DNA of 15,664 nt from CAIKZZ01 sp036742455 (GTDB lineage Bacteria; Pseudomonadota; Gammaproteobacteria; Steroidobacterales; Steroidobacteraceae). The stretch spans positions 1 through 15,664 of the forward strand of contig DAINQU010000041.1 in assembly GCA_036742455.1 (NCBI GenBank). The letters run 5' to 3'. Shown one piece after another: positions 1 to 14,035 of the stretch (position 1 is its first letter; each line of letters opens with the position of its first letter). The notes below the pieces were generated by a model, which did not search any database, was not told the DNA's origin, and worked only from the letters and a program-made list of their open reading frames with translations. A program made the translations under genes and the position numbers.

Positions 1-51
1 CGTGCCCACGTTCACGTGAGGCTTAGTACGCTGGAACTTTTCCTTCGACAC
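1..51 (-). CDS. tuf: Elongation factor Tu, N-terminal 17 residues (truncated by window edge)
   Basis: This is the 5' end of a gene that continues beyond base 1. From the GTG at 49-51 the minus strand reads MSKEKFQRTKPHVNVGT, which is the standard EF-Tu start just ahead of the GHVDHGKTT P-loop. A Shine-Dalgarno GGAGT at 58-62 sits 6 bases before the GTG and supports this start. EF-Tu is the cytoplasmic GTPase that delivers aminoacyl-tRNA to the ribosome. The gene follows fusA by 81 bp, the classical last position of the str operon (tufA-like). A second tuf ends at the other edge of the window, so this genome has at least two copies. The GTG start is the only unusual point. Identity is secure despite the short stretch. 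Confidence 0.95.
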   Translation of the reverse strand, partial: MSKEKFQRTKPHVNVGT

Positions 52-100
52 GGCGTTACTCCAATTTCAATGGTTGATTTGCAATGGTTACTAGACATTG

Positions 101-122
101 GGCGATGGGATATCCCATCGCC
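101..122. repeat. 22-bp perfect palindrome in the fusA-tuf spacer
   Basis: The half-site ggcgatgggat is followed at once by its exact reverse complement, giving a 22-bp palindrome 10 bases after the fusA stop. As RNA it can form a 9-bp stem with an AUAU loop. No U-tract follows on the minus strand, so it does not look like an intrinsic terminator. It could be an operator, an mRNA-end or processing hairpin, or a pause site. On the same spacer, caatggtt occurs twice (68-75 and 82-89). The palindrome is read directly; any function is inference. Confidence 0.8.
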
Positions 123-132
123 ACGGGTTAAA

Positions 133-2226
133 TCATCCGGCTCGCTTGAGAATCACTTCGGCGACGTTGGACGGCACCTCCGCGTATCTCTCGAACTCCA
201 TCGTAAACGTTGCTCGTCCTTGGCTCATGGAGCGTACGGACGTCGCGTATCCAAACATCTCTGCCAGAGGCACTTCGGCATTGACCACTCGGCCCGACGG
301 CGAGTCATCCATTCCGACGATCTGGCCGCGACGGCGGTTCAGGTCCCCGATGACGTCGCCATAATAATCCTCAGGCGTTACAACTTCGACCTTCATGATG
401 GGCTCGAGCAGTACTGGACGGGCGTCGCGGAAACCTTCCTTGAAGCCAATACTCGCCGCAATCTTAAAGGCCATTTCGTTCGAATCAACGTCATGGTACG
501 AACCGTCGAACAAGGTGACCTTCACGTCGACGATCGGGTAGCCGGCAATAACACCGCCTTCCATCGCTTCCTGTATACCCTTGTCAACCGGCCCAATGAA
601 TTCCTTCGGAATGGCGCCGCCGATAATGCCGTTAACGAATTCGTAGCCCTTGCCGGCCTCTAGCGGCTCCAGTCGCAGCCAAACGTGGCCGTACTGACCT
701 TTGCCGCCGGTCTGGCGAATAAACTTGCCCTCGACCTCCAAGGTCGAGCGTAAGGTCTCACGGTAGGCCACTTGGGGTTTACCCACGTTGGCTTCCACCT
801 TGAACTCGCGCTTCATGCGATCCACGATGATCTCAAGATGCAACTCGCCCATACCCGAGATGATCGTCTGCCCGGATTCTTGGTCCGTATGGACGCGGAA
901 CGACGGGTCCTCTTTGGCCAATCGTTGCAACGCGACGCCCATTTTTTCCTGATCGGCGGTTGTTCGCGGCTCCACGGCCACGGATATCACCGGCTCCGGA
1001 AACTCCATCTTCTCGAGAACGATCACGCGCTCAAGATCCGACAGTGTATCGCCCGTCGTCACGTCTTTTAGACCAACGGCAGCAGCGATGTCACCGGCTC
1101 GCACCTCTTTGATCTCGGTCCGATCGGAGGCGTGCATCTGGAGCAGTCGACCGATGCGCTCGGTCTTGCCTTTGTTCGGCACGCGCACTTGATCGCCTGA
1201 CTTTAGGACACCGGAGTAGACGCGGAAGAACGTCAAATTACCCACAAACGGGTCATTCAGTATCTTGAAGGCGAGGGCCGCAAACGGCGCATCGTCCGAC
1301 GCGTCGCGCGTCAGCGCAGCGCCATCCGCGTCCATCCCTTTGACGGCCGGCACCTCGATCGGCGACGGCATGAATTCCACCACCGCGTCCAGCACTGCCT
1401 GAACACCCTTGTTCTTGAAGGCGGAGCCGCAAGTCACAAGACAGATGTCATTGCGGATCGCGCGCTCGCGCAATCCCACCTTGATTTCCTCGATCGAAAG
1501 GTCGCCTTCCTCGAGGTACTTATTGGTCAACTCTTCGTTGGCTTCGGCCGCTGCTTCGACCAATTTCGAGCGCCATTCACGGCACTCGTCGAGCATGTCC
1601 GCAGGAACGTCGCGATACTCAAAGCGCGTCCCCTGCGTCGCGTCGTCCCAGCAGACTTCCTTCATCTGAATCAGATCGACCACGCCCGCAAAGCGTTCTT
1701 CTGCGCCAATGGGCAGCTGAATCGGAACCGGATTACCTTTGAGACGCGTGCGGATCTGATCCACGCAGCGCAAGAAGTTCGCGCCTGCGCGATCCATTTT
1801 GTTAACGAAGGCCACGCGCGGGACGCCGTATTTGTTCATCTGCCGCCAGACCGTTTCGGACTGAGGCTGAACACCGGACACTGCGCAGTAGACCGCCACG
1901 GCGGAGTCCAACACCCGAAGCGAGCGCTCTACTTCAATCGTAAAGTCGACATGCCCTGGGGTATCGATAATGTTGATGCGGTGTTCATCGAAGGTGCCAT
2001 CCATGCCCTTCCAGAAACAGGTCGTCGCCGCAGCGGTGATCGTGATCCCGCGCTCCTGCTCCTGCTCCATGTAGTCCATGACAGCTGCGCCATCGTGGAC
2101 TTCACCGATCTTATGAGAGACGCCGGTATAGAACAGAATGCGTTCGGTCGTCGTCGTCTTGCCAGCGTCTATATGCGCCGAGATACCGATATTCCGGTAG
2201 CGCTCGATCGGAGTAATACGCGGCAC
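133..2226 (-). CDS. fusA: Elongation factor G
   Basis: Full-length 697-residue EF-G (E. coli 704), the cytoplasmic GTPase that drives tRNA-mRNA translocation and, with RRF, ribosome recycling. All GTP-binding motifs are present: G1 AHIDAGKTT at about 17-25, G2 with RGITIT at 59-64, G3 DTPGH at 88-92, G4 NKMD at 142-145 and G5 GSAF at 267-270. Domains II-V follow, and the domain V end reads to ILKRAG before a TGA. The start is GTG at 2224-2226, giving MPRITPIERYRNIGISAHID, in register with the E. coli N-terminus; a GGGAG Shine-Dalgarno at 2236-2240 lies 9 bases upstream. It is the third gene of rpsL-rpsG-fusA-tuf. A terminator-like hairpin lies just before its ribosome binding site. No truncation or unusual residues were seen. 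Confidence 0.99.
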   Translation of the reverse strand: MPRITPIERYRNIGISAHIDAGKTTTTERILFYTGVSHKIGEVHDGAAVMDYMEQEQERGITITAAATTCFWKGMDGTFDEHRINIIDTPGHVDFTIEVERSLRVLDSAVAVYCAVSGVQPQSETVWRQMNKYGVPRVAFVNKMDRAGANFLRCVDQIRTRLKGNPVPIQLPIGAEERFAGVVDLIQMKEVCWDDATQGTRFEYRDVPADMLDECREWRSKLVEAAAEANEELTNKYLEEGDLSIEEIKVGLRERAIRNDICLVTCGSAFKNKGVQAVLDAVVEFMPSPIEVPAVKGMDADGAALTRDASDDAPFAALAFKILNDPFVGNLTFFRVYSGVLKSGDQVRVPNKGKTERIGRLLQMHASDRTEIKEVRAGDIAAAVGLKDVTTGDTLSDLERVIVLEKMEFPEPVISVAVEPRTTADQEKMGVALQRLAKEDPSFRVHTDQESGQTIISGMGELHLEIIVDRMKREFKVEANVGKPQVAYRETLRSTLEVEGKFIRQTGGKGQYGHVWLRLEPLEAGKGYEFVNGIIGGAIPKEFIGPVDKGIQEAMEGGVIAGYPIVDVKVTLFDGSYHDVDSNEMAFKIAASIGFKEGFRDARPVLLEPIMKVEVVTPEDYYGDVIGDLNRRRGQIVGMDDSPSGRVVNAEVPLAEMFGYATSVRSMSQGRATFTMEFERYAEVPSNVAEVILKRAG

Positions 2227-2241
2227 CTGTTTAGACTCCCG

Positions 2242-2272
2242 AAAAAGTTCCGGCGGACCATAGGTCCGCCGG
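2242..2272 (-). terminator. Terminator-like stem-loop before fusA
   Basis: Positions 2250-2259 and 2263-2272 are perfect 10-bp complementary arms (ccggcggacc on the plus strand) with a 3-base loop. In the minus-strand transcript the stem is followed by AACUUUUUC, with the five U at 2242-2246. This has the shape of an intrinsic terminator. It lies between rpsG and fusA, genes of one operon, so it more likely acts as a partial terminator (attenuator) or 3'-end stabiliser than as a full stop. The U-tract ends 1 base before the fusA Shine-Dalgarno. Structure is seen; activity is inferred. Confidence 0.65.
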
Positions 2273-2304
2273 TATTTTATCTGCCGTTGCTCGTCGGTCG
2301 CTGA

Positions 2305-2784
2305 CTACCAGCGGTAGTGCGCGAACGCCTTATTGGCTTCGGCCATGCGGTGCGTGTCTTCACGCTTACGCACTGCGGAACCGCGGTTTTCCGACGCTTC
2401 CAGCAACTCGTGCGCCAAGCGCATCGCCATGGACTTCTCGCTGCGCGAACGGGCCGCTTCGATGACCCAGCGCATCGCCAACGTCTGACGACGATTCGCG
2501 CGCACTTCCACAGGCACCTGATAGGTGGCGCCGCCAACGCGACGCGACTTCACTTCGACCGCGGGCTTGACGTTATCCAACGCCGACGCGAGAACCTGGA
2601 GGGCTTGATCGGCCGGGCGGCTGGTGCGCTCCGCGATGCGATCGATAGCGCCGTAAACGATGGTCTCGGCGACCGACTTCTTGCCGCGCTCCATGACCAT
2701 GTTCATGAACTTCGCGAGCATTTCGCTCCCGAACTTCGGGTCCGGAAGAATGGTGCGCTGGGGGGCTTGTGCACGTCGTGACAT
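2305..2784 (-). CDS. rpsG: 30S ribosomal protein S7 (uS7)
   Basis: A 159-residue S7, close to the usual 156, which nucleates assembly of the 30S head by binding the 3' major domain of 16S rRNA and lines the E-site near the decoding region. The family landmarks are all present: LPDPKFGSE near residue 13, the VEVKSRRVGGATYQVPVEV beta-hairpin region at about 76-94, AMRWVIEAAR at about 103-112, and the C-terminal HRMAEANKAFAHYRW. ATG at 2782-2784 is preceded by an AGGTAG element. The rpsL stop is only 11 bp upstream, so the two are probably translationally coupled. E. coli carries an S7 autoregulatory site in a roughly 100-nt rpsL-rpsG spacer; there is no room for that here. Confidence 0.99.
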   Translation of the reverse strand: MSRRAQAPQRTILPDPKFGSEMLAKFMNMVMERGKKSVAETIVYGAIDRIAERTSRPADQALQVLASALDNVKPAVEVKSRRVGGATYQVPVEVRANRRQTLAMRWVIEAARSRSEKSMAMRLAHELLEASENRGSAVRKREDTHRMAEANKAFAHYRW

Positions 2785-2795
2785 GTTACTACCTA

Positions 2796-3170
2796 TTACT
2801 TCTTCGCGCGCTTAGCGCCGTACTTCGAGCGACTCTGCTTACGGTCGTTAACGCCAGCGCAGTCGAGGGTGCCACGAACCGTGTGGTAACGGACACCCGG
2901 GAGGTCCTTCACACGACCGCCGCGGATGAGAACAACCGAGTGCTCCTGCAAATTGTGGCCTTCGCCGCCAATGTAGCTGGAGACCTCAAAGCCGTTCGTC
3001 AAACGAACGCGGCACACCTTGCGGAGCGCCGAATTTGGCTTCTTAGGAGTCGTCGTATAGACGCGAGTGCAAACACCGCGCTTCTGAGGGCTTGCATTGA
3101 GCGCAGGCACCTTAGACTTGAAGGCCGGATCGTTACGGCCGTCGCGGATCAGCTGGTTCGTCGTTGCCAT
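2796..3170 (-). CDS. rpsL: 30S ribosomal protein S12 (uS12)
   Basis: A 124-residue S12, the same length as in E. coli. It sits at the decoding centre and governs accuracy and streptomycin response. I start it at ATG 3168-3170 (MATTNQLIRD), matching the family; the frame stays open 49 codons further upstream, but that part has no S12 homology and holds the operon's leader hairpins. K43 and K88 (initiator Met counted), in TTPKKPNS and GRVKDLPG, are wild type, as is P91, predicting a streptomycin-sensitive allele at this locus. D89, the usual methylthiolation target, is present. First gene of the str operon; its own promoter is at 3289-3317. The sequence before the ATG shows no good AGGAG-type Shine-Dalgarno, which is unusual for a gene expressed this highly. 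Confidence 0.99.
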   Translation of the reverse strand: MATTNQLIRDGRNDPAFKSKVPALNASPQKRGVCTRVYTTTPKKPNSALRKVCRVRLTNGFEVSSYIGGEGHNLQEHSVVLIRGGRVKDLPGVRYHTVRGTLDCAGVNDRKQSRSKYGAKRAKK

Positions 3171-3204
3171 GAAGTATCGCCGCCATGCCGGCTTCTTAGG
3201 CCGG

Positions 3205-3233
3205 AGAAAATCGGGCCGCCTAACGGCGGCCCG
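3205..3233 (-). terminator. Attenuator-like stem-loop in the rpsL leader
   Basis: Plus positions 3212-3220 and 3225-3233 are perfect 9-bp GC-rich arms (cgggccgcc and its complement) around a 4-base loop. In the minus-strand RNA the stem is followed by AUUUUCUCC (3211-3203), a short U-tract. It lies downstream of the predicted rpsL transcription start (near 3281) and about 35 bases before the rpsL ATG, so it is inside the 5' leader. A smaller hairpin (3188-3204, 5-bp arms ccggc/gccgg) follows directly. The likely role is attenuation or leader control of str-operon expression. The shape is clear; the function is inferred. Confidence 0.6.
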
Positions 3234-3288
3234 GTGGATTCGCATATAGATCGCCCCAAAATTATGGGTCGACCGAGAAAGACCGCGG

Positions 3289-3317
3289 ATTTTAGGTCCG
3301 CGGCACCTGTGTGTCAA
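3289..3317 (-). promoter_or_regulatory. Sigma70 promoter of the str operon (rpsL-rpsG-fusA-tuf)
   Basis: On the minus strand a consensus -35 TTGACA (3317-3312) is followed by exactly 17 bases and a -10 TAAAAT (3294-3289), one mismatch from consensus. The discriminator after the -10 is CCGCGG, fully GC, a feature of promoters repressed by ppGpp/DksA in the stringent response. The predicted start is near 3281, giving a leader of about 110 nt before rpsL. The -10 lies between two CCGCGG copies (3283-3288 and 3298-3303) that form a 7-bp inverted repeat around it. The promoter explains how the str genes can be transcribed independently of rpoBC. This is the strongest promoter signal I found in the window. 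Confidence 0.8.
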
Positions 3318-3377
3318 TCACCCTAGGCATAAAAGCCGAGGGTGAGGTTGAACTTGAGCCTGCCTCACGGCAGGCTC
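3318..3377 (-). promoter_or_regulatory. Two stem-loops downstream of rpoC
   Basis: Immediately after the rpoC stop, 3356-3377 forms a perfect 9-bp stem (gagcctgcc arms, 4-base loop). Next, 3318-3345 forms an 11-position stem (tcaccctaggc arms) with one mismatch and a 6-base loop that reads UUUUAU in the minus-strand RNA. Neither is followed by a proper U-tract, so they are not textbook terminators. They may mark the 3' end of the rif transcript, block exonucleases, or cause pausing. GCCGAG just before the first stem could also pair with CUCGGC in the second, so the two folds may compete. The second stem abuts the -35 of the str promoter. Confidence 0.55.
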
Positions 3378-3387
3378 GGCTCATTAC

Positions 3388-7614
<4,227 letters not shown>

Positions 7615-7660
7615 GTCCACTCCTGCCGTATCGTCAATTTCCGTTCACCGTCATCAACTA

Positions 7661-7690
7661 GGGAAGCTTTCGCTTCCCACCGAGGGGGGT

Positions 7691-7701
<11 letters not shown>
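7661..7701 (-). promoter_or_regulatory. Tandem hairpins at the rpoB-rpoC junction
   Basis: In the minus-strand RNA, 7701-7680 forms an 8-bp stem (CCGAGGGG arms) whose 6-base loop UAAACC contains the rpoB stop codon. One base later, 7678-7661 forms a 7-bp stem (GGGAAGC arms) closed by a GAAA tetraloop. No U-tract follows, so termination is unlikely. A stop codon displayed in a hairpin loop plus a GNRA-capped stem suggests an mRNA processing, stability or pausing element between the beta and beta' cistrons. The structures follow directly from the sequence; the role is inferred. Confidence 0.55.
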
Positions 7702-11839
<4,138 letters not shown>

Positions 11840-11885
11840 GAGCTCACCCTCTGCAAAACGCGAACCCCTTCTGGAGGCTCGCAGC

Positions 11886-11911
11886 GCGGTCCGTCAAATT
11901 TGACGTGCCGC
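11886..11911. repeat. Interrupted palindrome upstream of rpoB
   Basis: The 14-bp core cgtcaaatttgacg (11892-11905) is a perfect palindrome. It is extended by gcgg (11886-11889) and its complement (11908-11911), with two unmatched bases on each side. It lies about 50 bp before the rpoB ATG, just downstream of the rplL-rpoB attenuator-like stem. It could be a protein-binding operator or an RNA hairpin. No convincing -10 element was found near it, so I do not call a promoter here. Confidence 0.55.
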
Positions 11912-11988
11912 AAGAAAACAATTTGACCCTAGGCTCCTGTATCCGCTCCCCACGTGTGGGGAACGGATACGAGACGGAGCCCAGGGTC
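11912..11988 (-). terminator. Large attenuator/processing stem between rplL and rpoB
   Basis: In the minus-strand RNA, 11988-11925 folds into a 13-bp outer stem and a 14-bp inner stem (27 bp in all) separated by a 5-nt/1-nt internal loop and closed by CACG. Each stem has one non-Watson-Crick position, and both are G-U pairs in this RNA but A-C mismatches in the opposite strand, as expected for a structure used as minus-strand RNA. AAAUUGUUUUCUUG follows (11924-11911). In E. coli the rplL-rpoB spacer is known to carry a partial terminator that lowers rpoBC relative to the ribosomal proteins, and an RNase III site; this element sits in the same place and could do either or both. Confidence 0.7.
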
Positions 11989-12027
11989 TACCGGACATCA
12001 AACGCGGGATACCCGCGCATGAGTGCC

Positions 12028-12408
12028 TTACTTGATCTCGACCTTGGCGCCTGCGTCTTCGAGCGCCTTCTTGATCTTGTCCGCATCAGCCTTGTTGACG
12101 CCGTCCTTGACCGTCGAAGGAATGCCTTCGACGAGGTCCTTGGCTTCCTTCAGGCCCAGGCCGGTCGCTTCGCGAACAACCTTAATGACGGTGACCTTCT
12201 TGTCCGCCGGGTATTCCTTGAGAACCACGGTGAACTCGGTCTTCTCTTCGACCGGAGCAGCAGCAGCAGCAGCCGGGGCAGCAGCCATGGCAACCGGAGC
12301 GGCGGCGGTGACGCCGAACTTGTCTTCCATCATCTTGACGAGATCAACGACCTCGAGGATCGTCATGTTGCCGATCGCGTCGAGAATCTCTTCTTTGCTG
12401 AGAGCCAT
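12028..12408 (-). CDS. rplL: 50S ribosomal protein L7/L12 (bL12)
   Basis: A 126-residue stalk protein (E. coli 121) present in several copies on the ribosome, where it recruits and activates the translational GTPases including EF-G and EF-Tu. Residues 1-33 (MALSKEEILDAI...) are the dimerising domain that binds L10, about 34-54 are an Ala/Pro-rich hinge, and 55-126 are the globular factor-binding domain with KVTVIKVVREATGLGLKEAK at about 71-90. The start is ATG 12406-12408, which has GGAG 9 bases upstream; an in-frame TTG five codons earlier lacks support. It follows rplJ by 58 bp. A small 6-bp GC hairpin (12003-12017) followed by UUUG lies after the stop. Confidence 0.99.
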   Translation of the reverse strand: MALSKEEILDAIGNMTILEVVDLVKMMEDKFGVTAAAPVAMAAAPAAAAAAPVEEKTEFTVVLKEYPADKKVTVIKVVREATGLGLKEAKDLVEGIPSTVKDGVNKADADKIKKALEDAGAKVEIK

Positions 12409-12466
12409 TTCAGTTAACTCCAAAAAAACGATTGATGATCAAAACCCGTAAAACGGTTCGAAGGCG

Positions 12467-13000
12467 TTAGCCCGCGGCAGCCGCTTTCTGATCCTTCACC
12501 GCCGCAACGGTGCGAACCAGCTGAGCGTGCGGCTCGGCGAGCGTACGAACGAACTTCGAAATCGGCGCCTTGAGAACGCCGAGCAGCATCGACAGCGCCT
12601 GCTCCTTGGTCGGCAGCGAAGCCACCTGGTCGATCGCCTTAGCAGGCAGCAACTGCCCACCGAGCGATACCAGAGTCGCAACGAGCTTGTCGTTATCCTT
12701 GGCGAAAGCCTTGATGACGCGCGCGGCGGCACCCGGGTCTTCCTTTGAGAAAGCCAAGAGCAACGGACCCTTGAGCTGCGGGGCGATGCATTCGAAGGAC
12801 GTTCCGGCAACCGCTTTGCGAGCGAGCGTGTTCTTGACGACACGCAGATAGACACCCGACTTACGCGCCTGGGCGCGAAGATTGGTGATCTGCGTTACGG
12901 ACAAGCCACGGTACTCGGCGGCCACGACAGAATGCGCAGTACGCGCAACTTCGTTGACCTCGGTCACCAGTGCCTTCTTCTGCTCGATATTGAGTGACAT
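12467..13000 (-). CDS. rplJ: 50S ribosomal protein L10 (uL10)
   Basis: A 177-residue L10 that anchors the L12 dimers to 23S rRNA at the stalk base. The N-terminal part (MSLNIEQKKALVTEV, then AEYRGLSVTQITNLR at about 28-42 and VVKNTLARKA at 54-63) is the rRNA-binding domain; the C-terminal part after about 135 (LLGVLKAPISKFVRTL onward) is the long helix that carries L12. Start ATG 12998-13000 has GAGG 6 bases upstream. It is preceded by a 337-bp gene-free region containing a structured leader, in keeping with the known autoregulation of rplJL by the L10-L12 complex. It is followed by rplL. Confidence 0.99.
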   Translation of the reverse strand: MSLNIEQKKALVTEVNEVARTAHSVVAAEYRGLSVTQITNLRAQARKSGVYLRVVKNTLARKAVAGTSFECIAPQLKGPLLLAFSKEDPGAAARVIKAFAKDNDKLVATLVSLGGQLLPAKAIDQVASLPTKEQALSMLLGVLKAPISKFVRTLAEPHAQLVRTVAAVKDQKAAAAG

Positions 13001-13337
13001 TTCCTGCCTCGCAGAAGATCAGCCCACGAACGTCACGACCAGTTTCCCGGCCATGGCGTCCACCTATTTAGTGCGAAAGCAAAACGCTCCCACACTTCGC
13101 CGTTCATCCCCTGGCCCCGTAGGGCAGGTTCGAACGGTCGACGGTGACCTTCAGCCGACCTTTCGGTCGTCGTGGCGGGGCAAAATGCACCGTCACTCGC
13201 TTCGGGTGACACCATCTGCGCAGGCTACCGAGTCACCCCGGTCTTTCATTGAGCGGCCTCGCGGCATTACGCCTGGTCGCGCCTGCGGTCTTGGATGGCT
13301 GCCGGGACTTACGCCCCGGCGGTCATCATCAAAAAAA
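13001..13337 (-). promoter_or_regulatory. rplA-rplJ spacer with candidate L10 leader RNA
   Basis: This 337-bp stretch has no credible gene. In the minus-strand RNA I see several helices: GACGGUG/CACCGUC (13194-13188 with 13146-13140), enclosing a 5-bp hairpin with a GAAA loop (13169-13156); CCGUUC/GAACGG (13137-13132 with 13105-13100), enclosing a CCUG-CCC/GGG-CAGG bulged stem; and, further upstream, CGCAGGC/GCCUGCG and a hairpin just after rplA (13301-13320). In E. coli and other bacteria the L10-L12 complex binds a folded leader before rplJ to repress rplJL translation, and the 13100-13194 fold is in the right place. I could not find a clear sigma70 promoter here. The match to the known leader family is an inference from position and structure. 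Confidence 0.5.
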
Positions 13338-14033
13338 TCAAACGCCGAGCGTCGAGCGCTCGATCGTGACGCCCGGACCCATGGTCGAGGAGATCGTCAC
13401 TTTCTGGATATAGATGCCCTTCGACGAAGCGGGCTTCATGCGAAGAAGGTCACCGAGGAGCGCCTGCAGGTTCTCCTTCAGCTTGCCGCCTTCGAAGCTG
13501 GCACGACCGACTTGGCAGTGCACGATGCCGGCCTTGTCGCAACGGTAGCGAACCTGACCCGCCTTGGCATTGCGCACAGCGCCGGCCACGTCGGGGGTTA
13601 CGGTACCGACCTTCGGGTTCGGCATGAGGCCGCGCGGACCGAGAATCTGGCCGAGCGCACCCACGACGCGCATCGCGTCTGGGCTGGCGATCACGACGTC
13701 GAAGTCCATCTCGCCCGCCTTGACCTTCTCGGCCAAGTCTTCGAGACCGACCACGTCCGCGCCGGCTTCGCGAGCAACATCCTGATTCTTACCGCCCGTG
13801 AACACGGCAACGCGCACGGTCTTACCGGTGCCATTCGGCAACACGGTCGAGCCGCGAACCTGCTGGTCGGACTTCGTGGCATCAATGCCCAGATTGACAG
13901 CAACGTCAACCGACTCGTCGAACTTCGCGACAGCGAATTCCTTAACGAGCGCAAAGGCAGTATCGATTTCGTAGGTCTTACCCGGGACAACCTTGGTCGC
14001 CCACGCTTTCACGCGCTTCTGTAGCTTTGCCAT
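13338..14033 (-). CDS. rplA: 50S ribosomal protein L1 (uL1)
   Basis: A 231-residue L1 (E. coli 234) that forms the mobile L1 stalk near the E-site and, in many bacteria, represses its own rplK-rplA mRNA. The L1 signature IASPDAMRVVGALGQILGPR runs at about 115-134, followed by GLMPNPKVGTVTPDV; the N- and C-terminal halves of domain I are typical (MAKLQKRVKA at the start; KGIYIQKVTISSTMGPG near the end). Start ATG 14031-14033 lies 2 bp after the rplK stop with GGAG inside the rplK end, so translation is likely coupled to rplK. A run of seven T follows the TGA directly, with a GC-rich hairpin (13301-13320) next to it in the downstream spacer. Confidence 0.99.
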   Translation of the reverse strand: MAKLQKRVKAWATKVVPGKTYEIDTAFALVKEFAVAKFDESVDVAVNLGIDATKSDQQVRGSTVLPNGTGKTVRVAVFTGGKNQDVAREAGADVVGLEDLAEKVKAGEMDFDVVIASPDAMRVVGALGQILGPRGLMPNPKVGTVTPDVAGAVRNAKAGQVRYRCDKAGIVHCQVGRASFEGGKLKENLQALLGDLLRMKPASSKGIYIQKVTISSTMGPGVTIERSTLGV

Positions 14034-14035
14034 GA

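Noticed and set aside
535..559. Possible resistance changes in rpoB and rpsL hot spots (residue numbers refer to RpoB)
   Set aside because: RpoB D544/H554/S559 and S12 K43/K88/P91 are all wild type; nothing unusual.
3132..3186. A possible 17-codon upstream ORF (ATG at 3186, stop at 3132-3134) overlapping the rpsL start out of frame
   Set aside because: It has no Shine-Dalgarno and is short enough to arise by chance. Most of it lies within rpsL, whose frame is certain.
3171..3317. A 49-codon in-frame N-terminal extension of rpsL
   Set aside because: The extension has no S12 homology, crosses the predicted promoter and leader hairpin, and the ATG at 3170 gives the exact family length of 124.
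13030..13110. A promoter in the rplJ leader using TAAATA near 13066-13071 as -10
   Set aside because: No -35-like hexamer at 16-18 bp spacing, and the site lies inside or downstream of the structured leader.
13033..13215. A 60-codon minus-strand open frame in the rplA-rplJ spacer
   Set aside because: It coincides with the structured leader, has no convincing ribosome binding site and no recognisable protein features.
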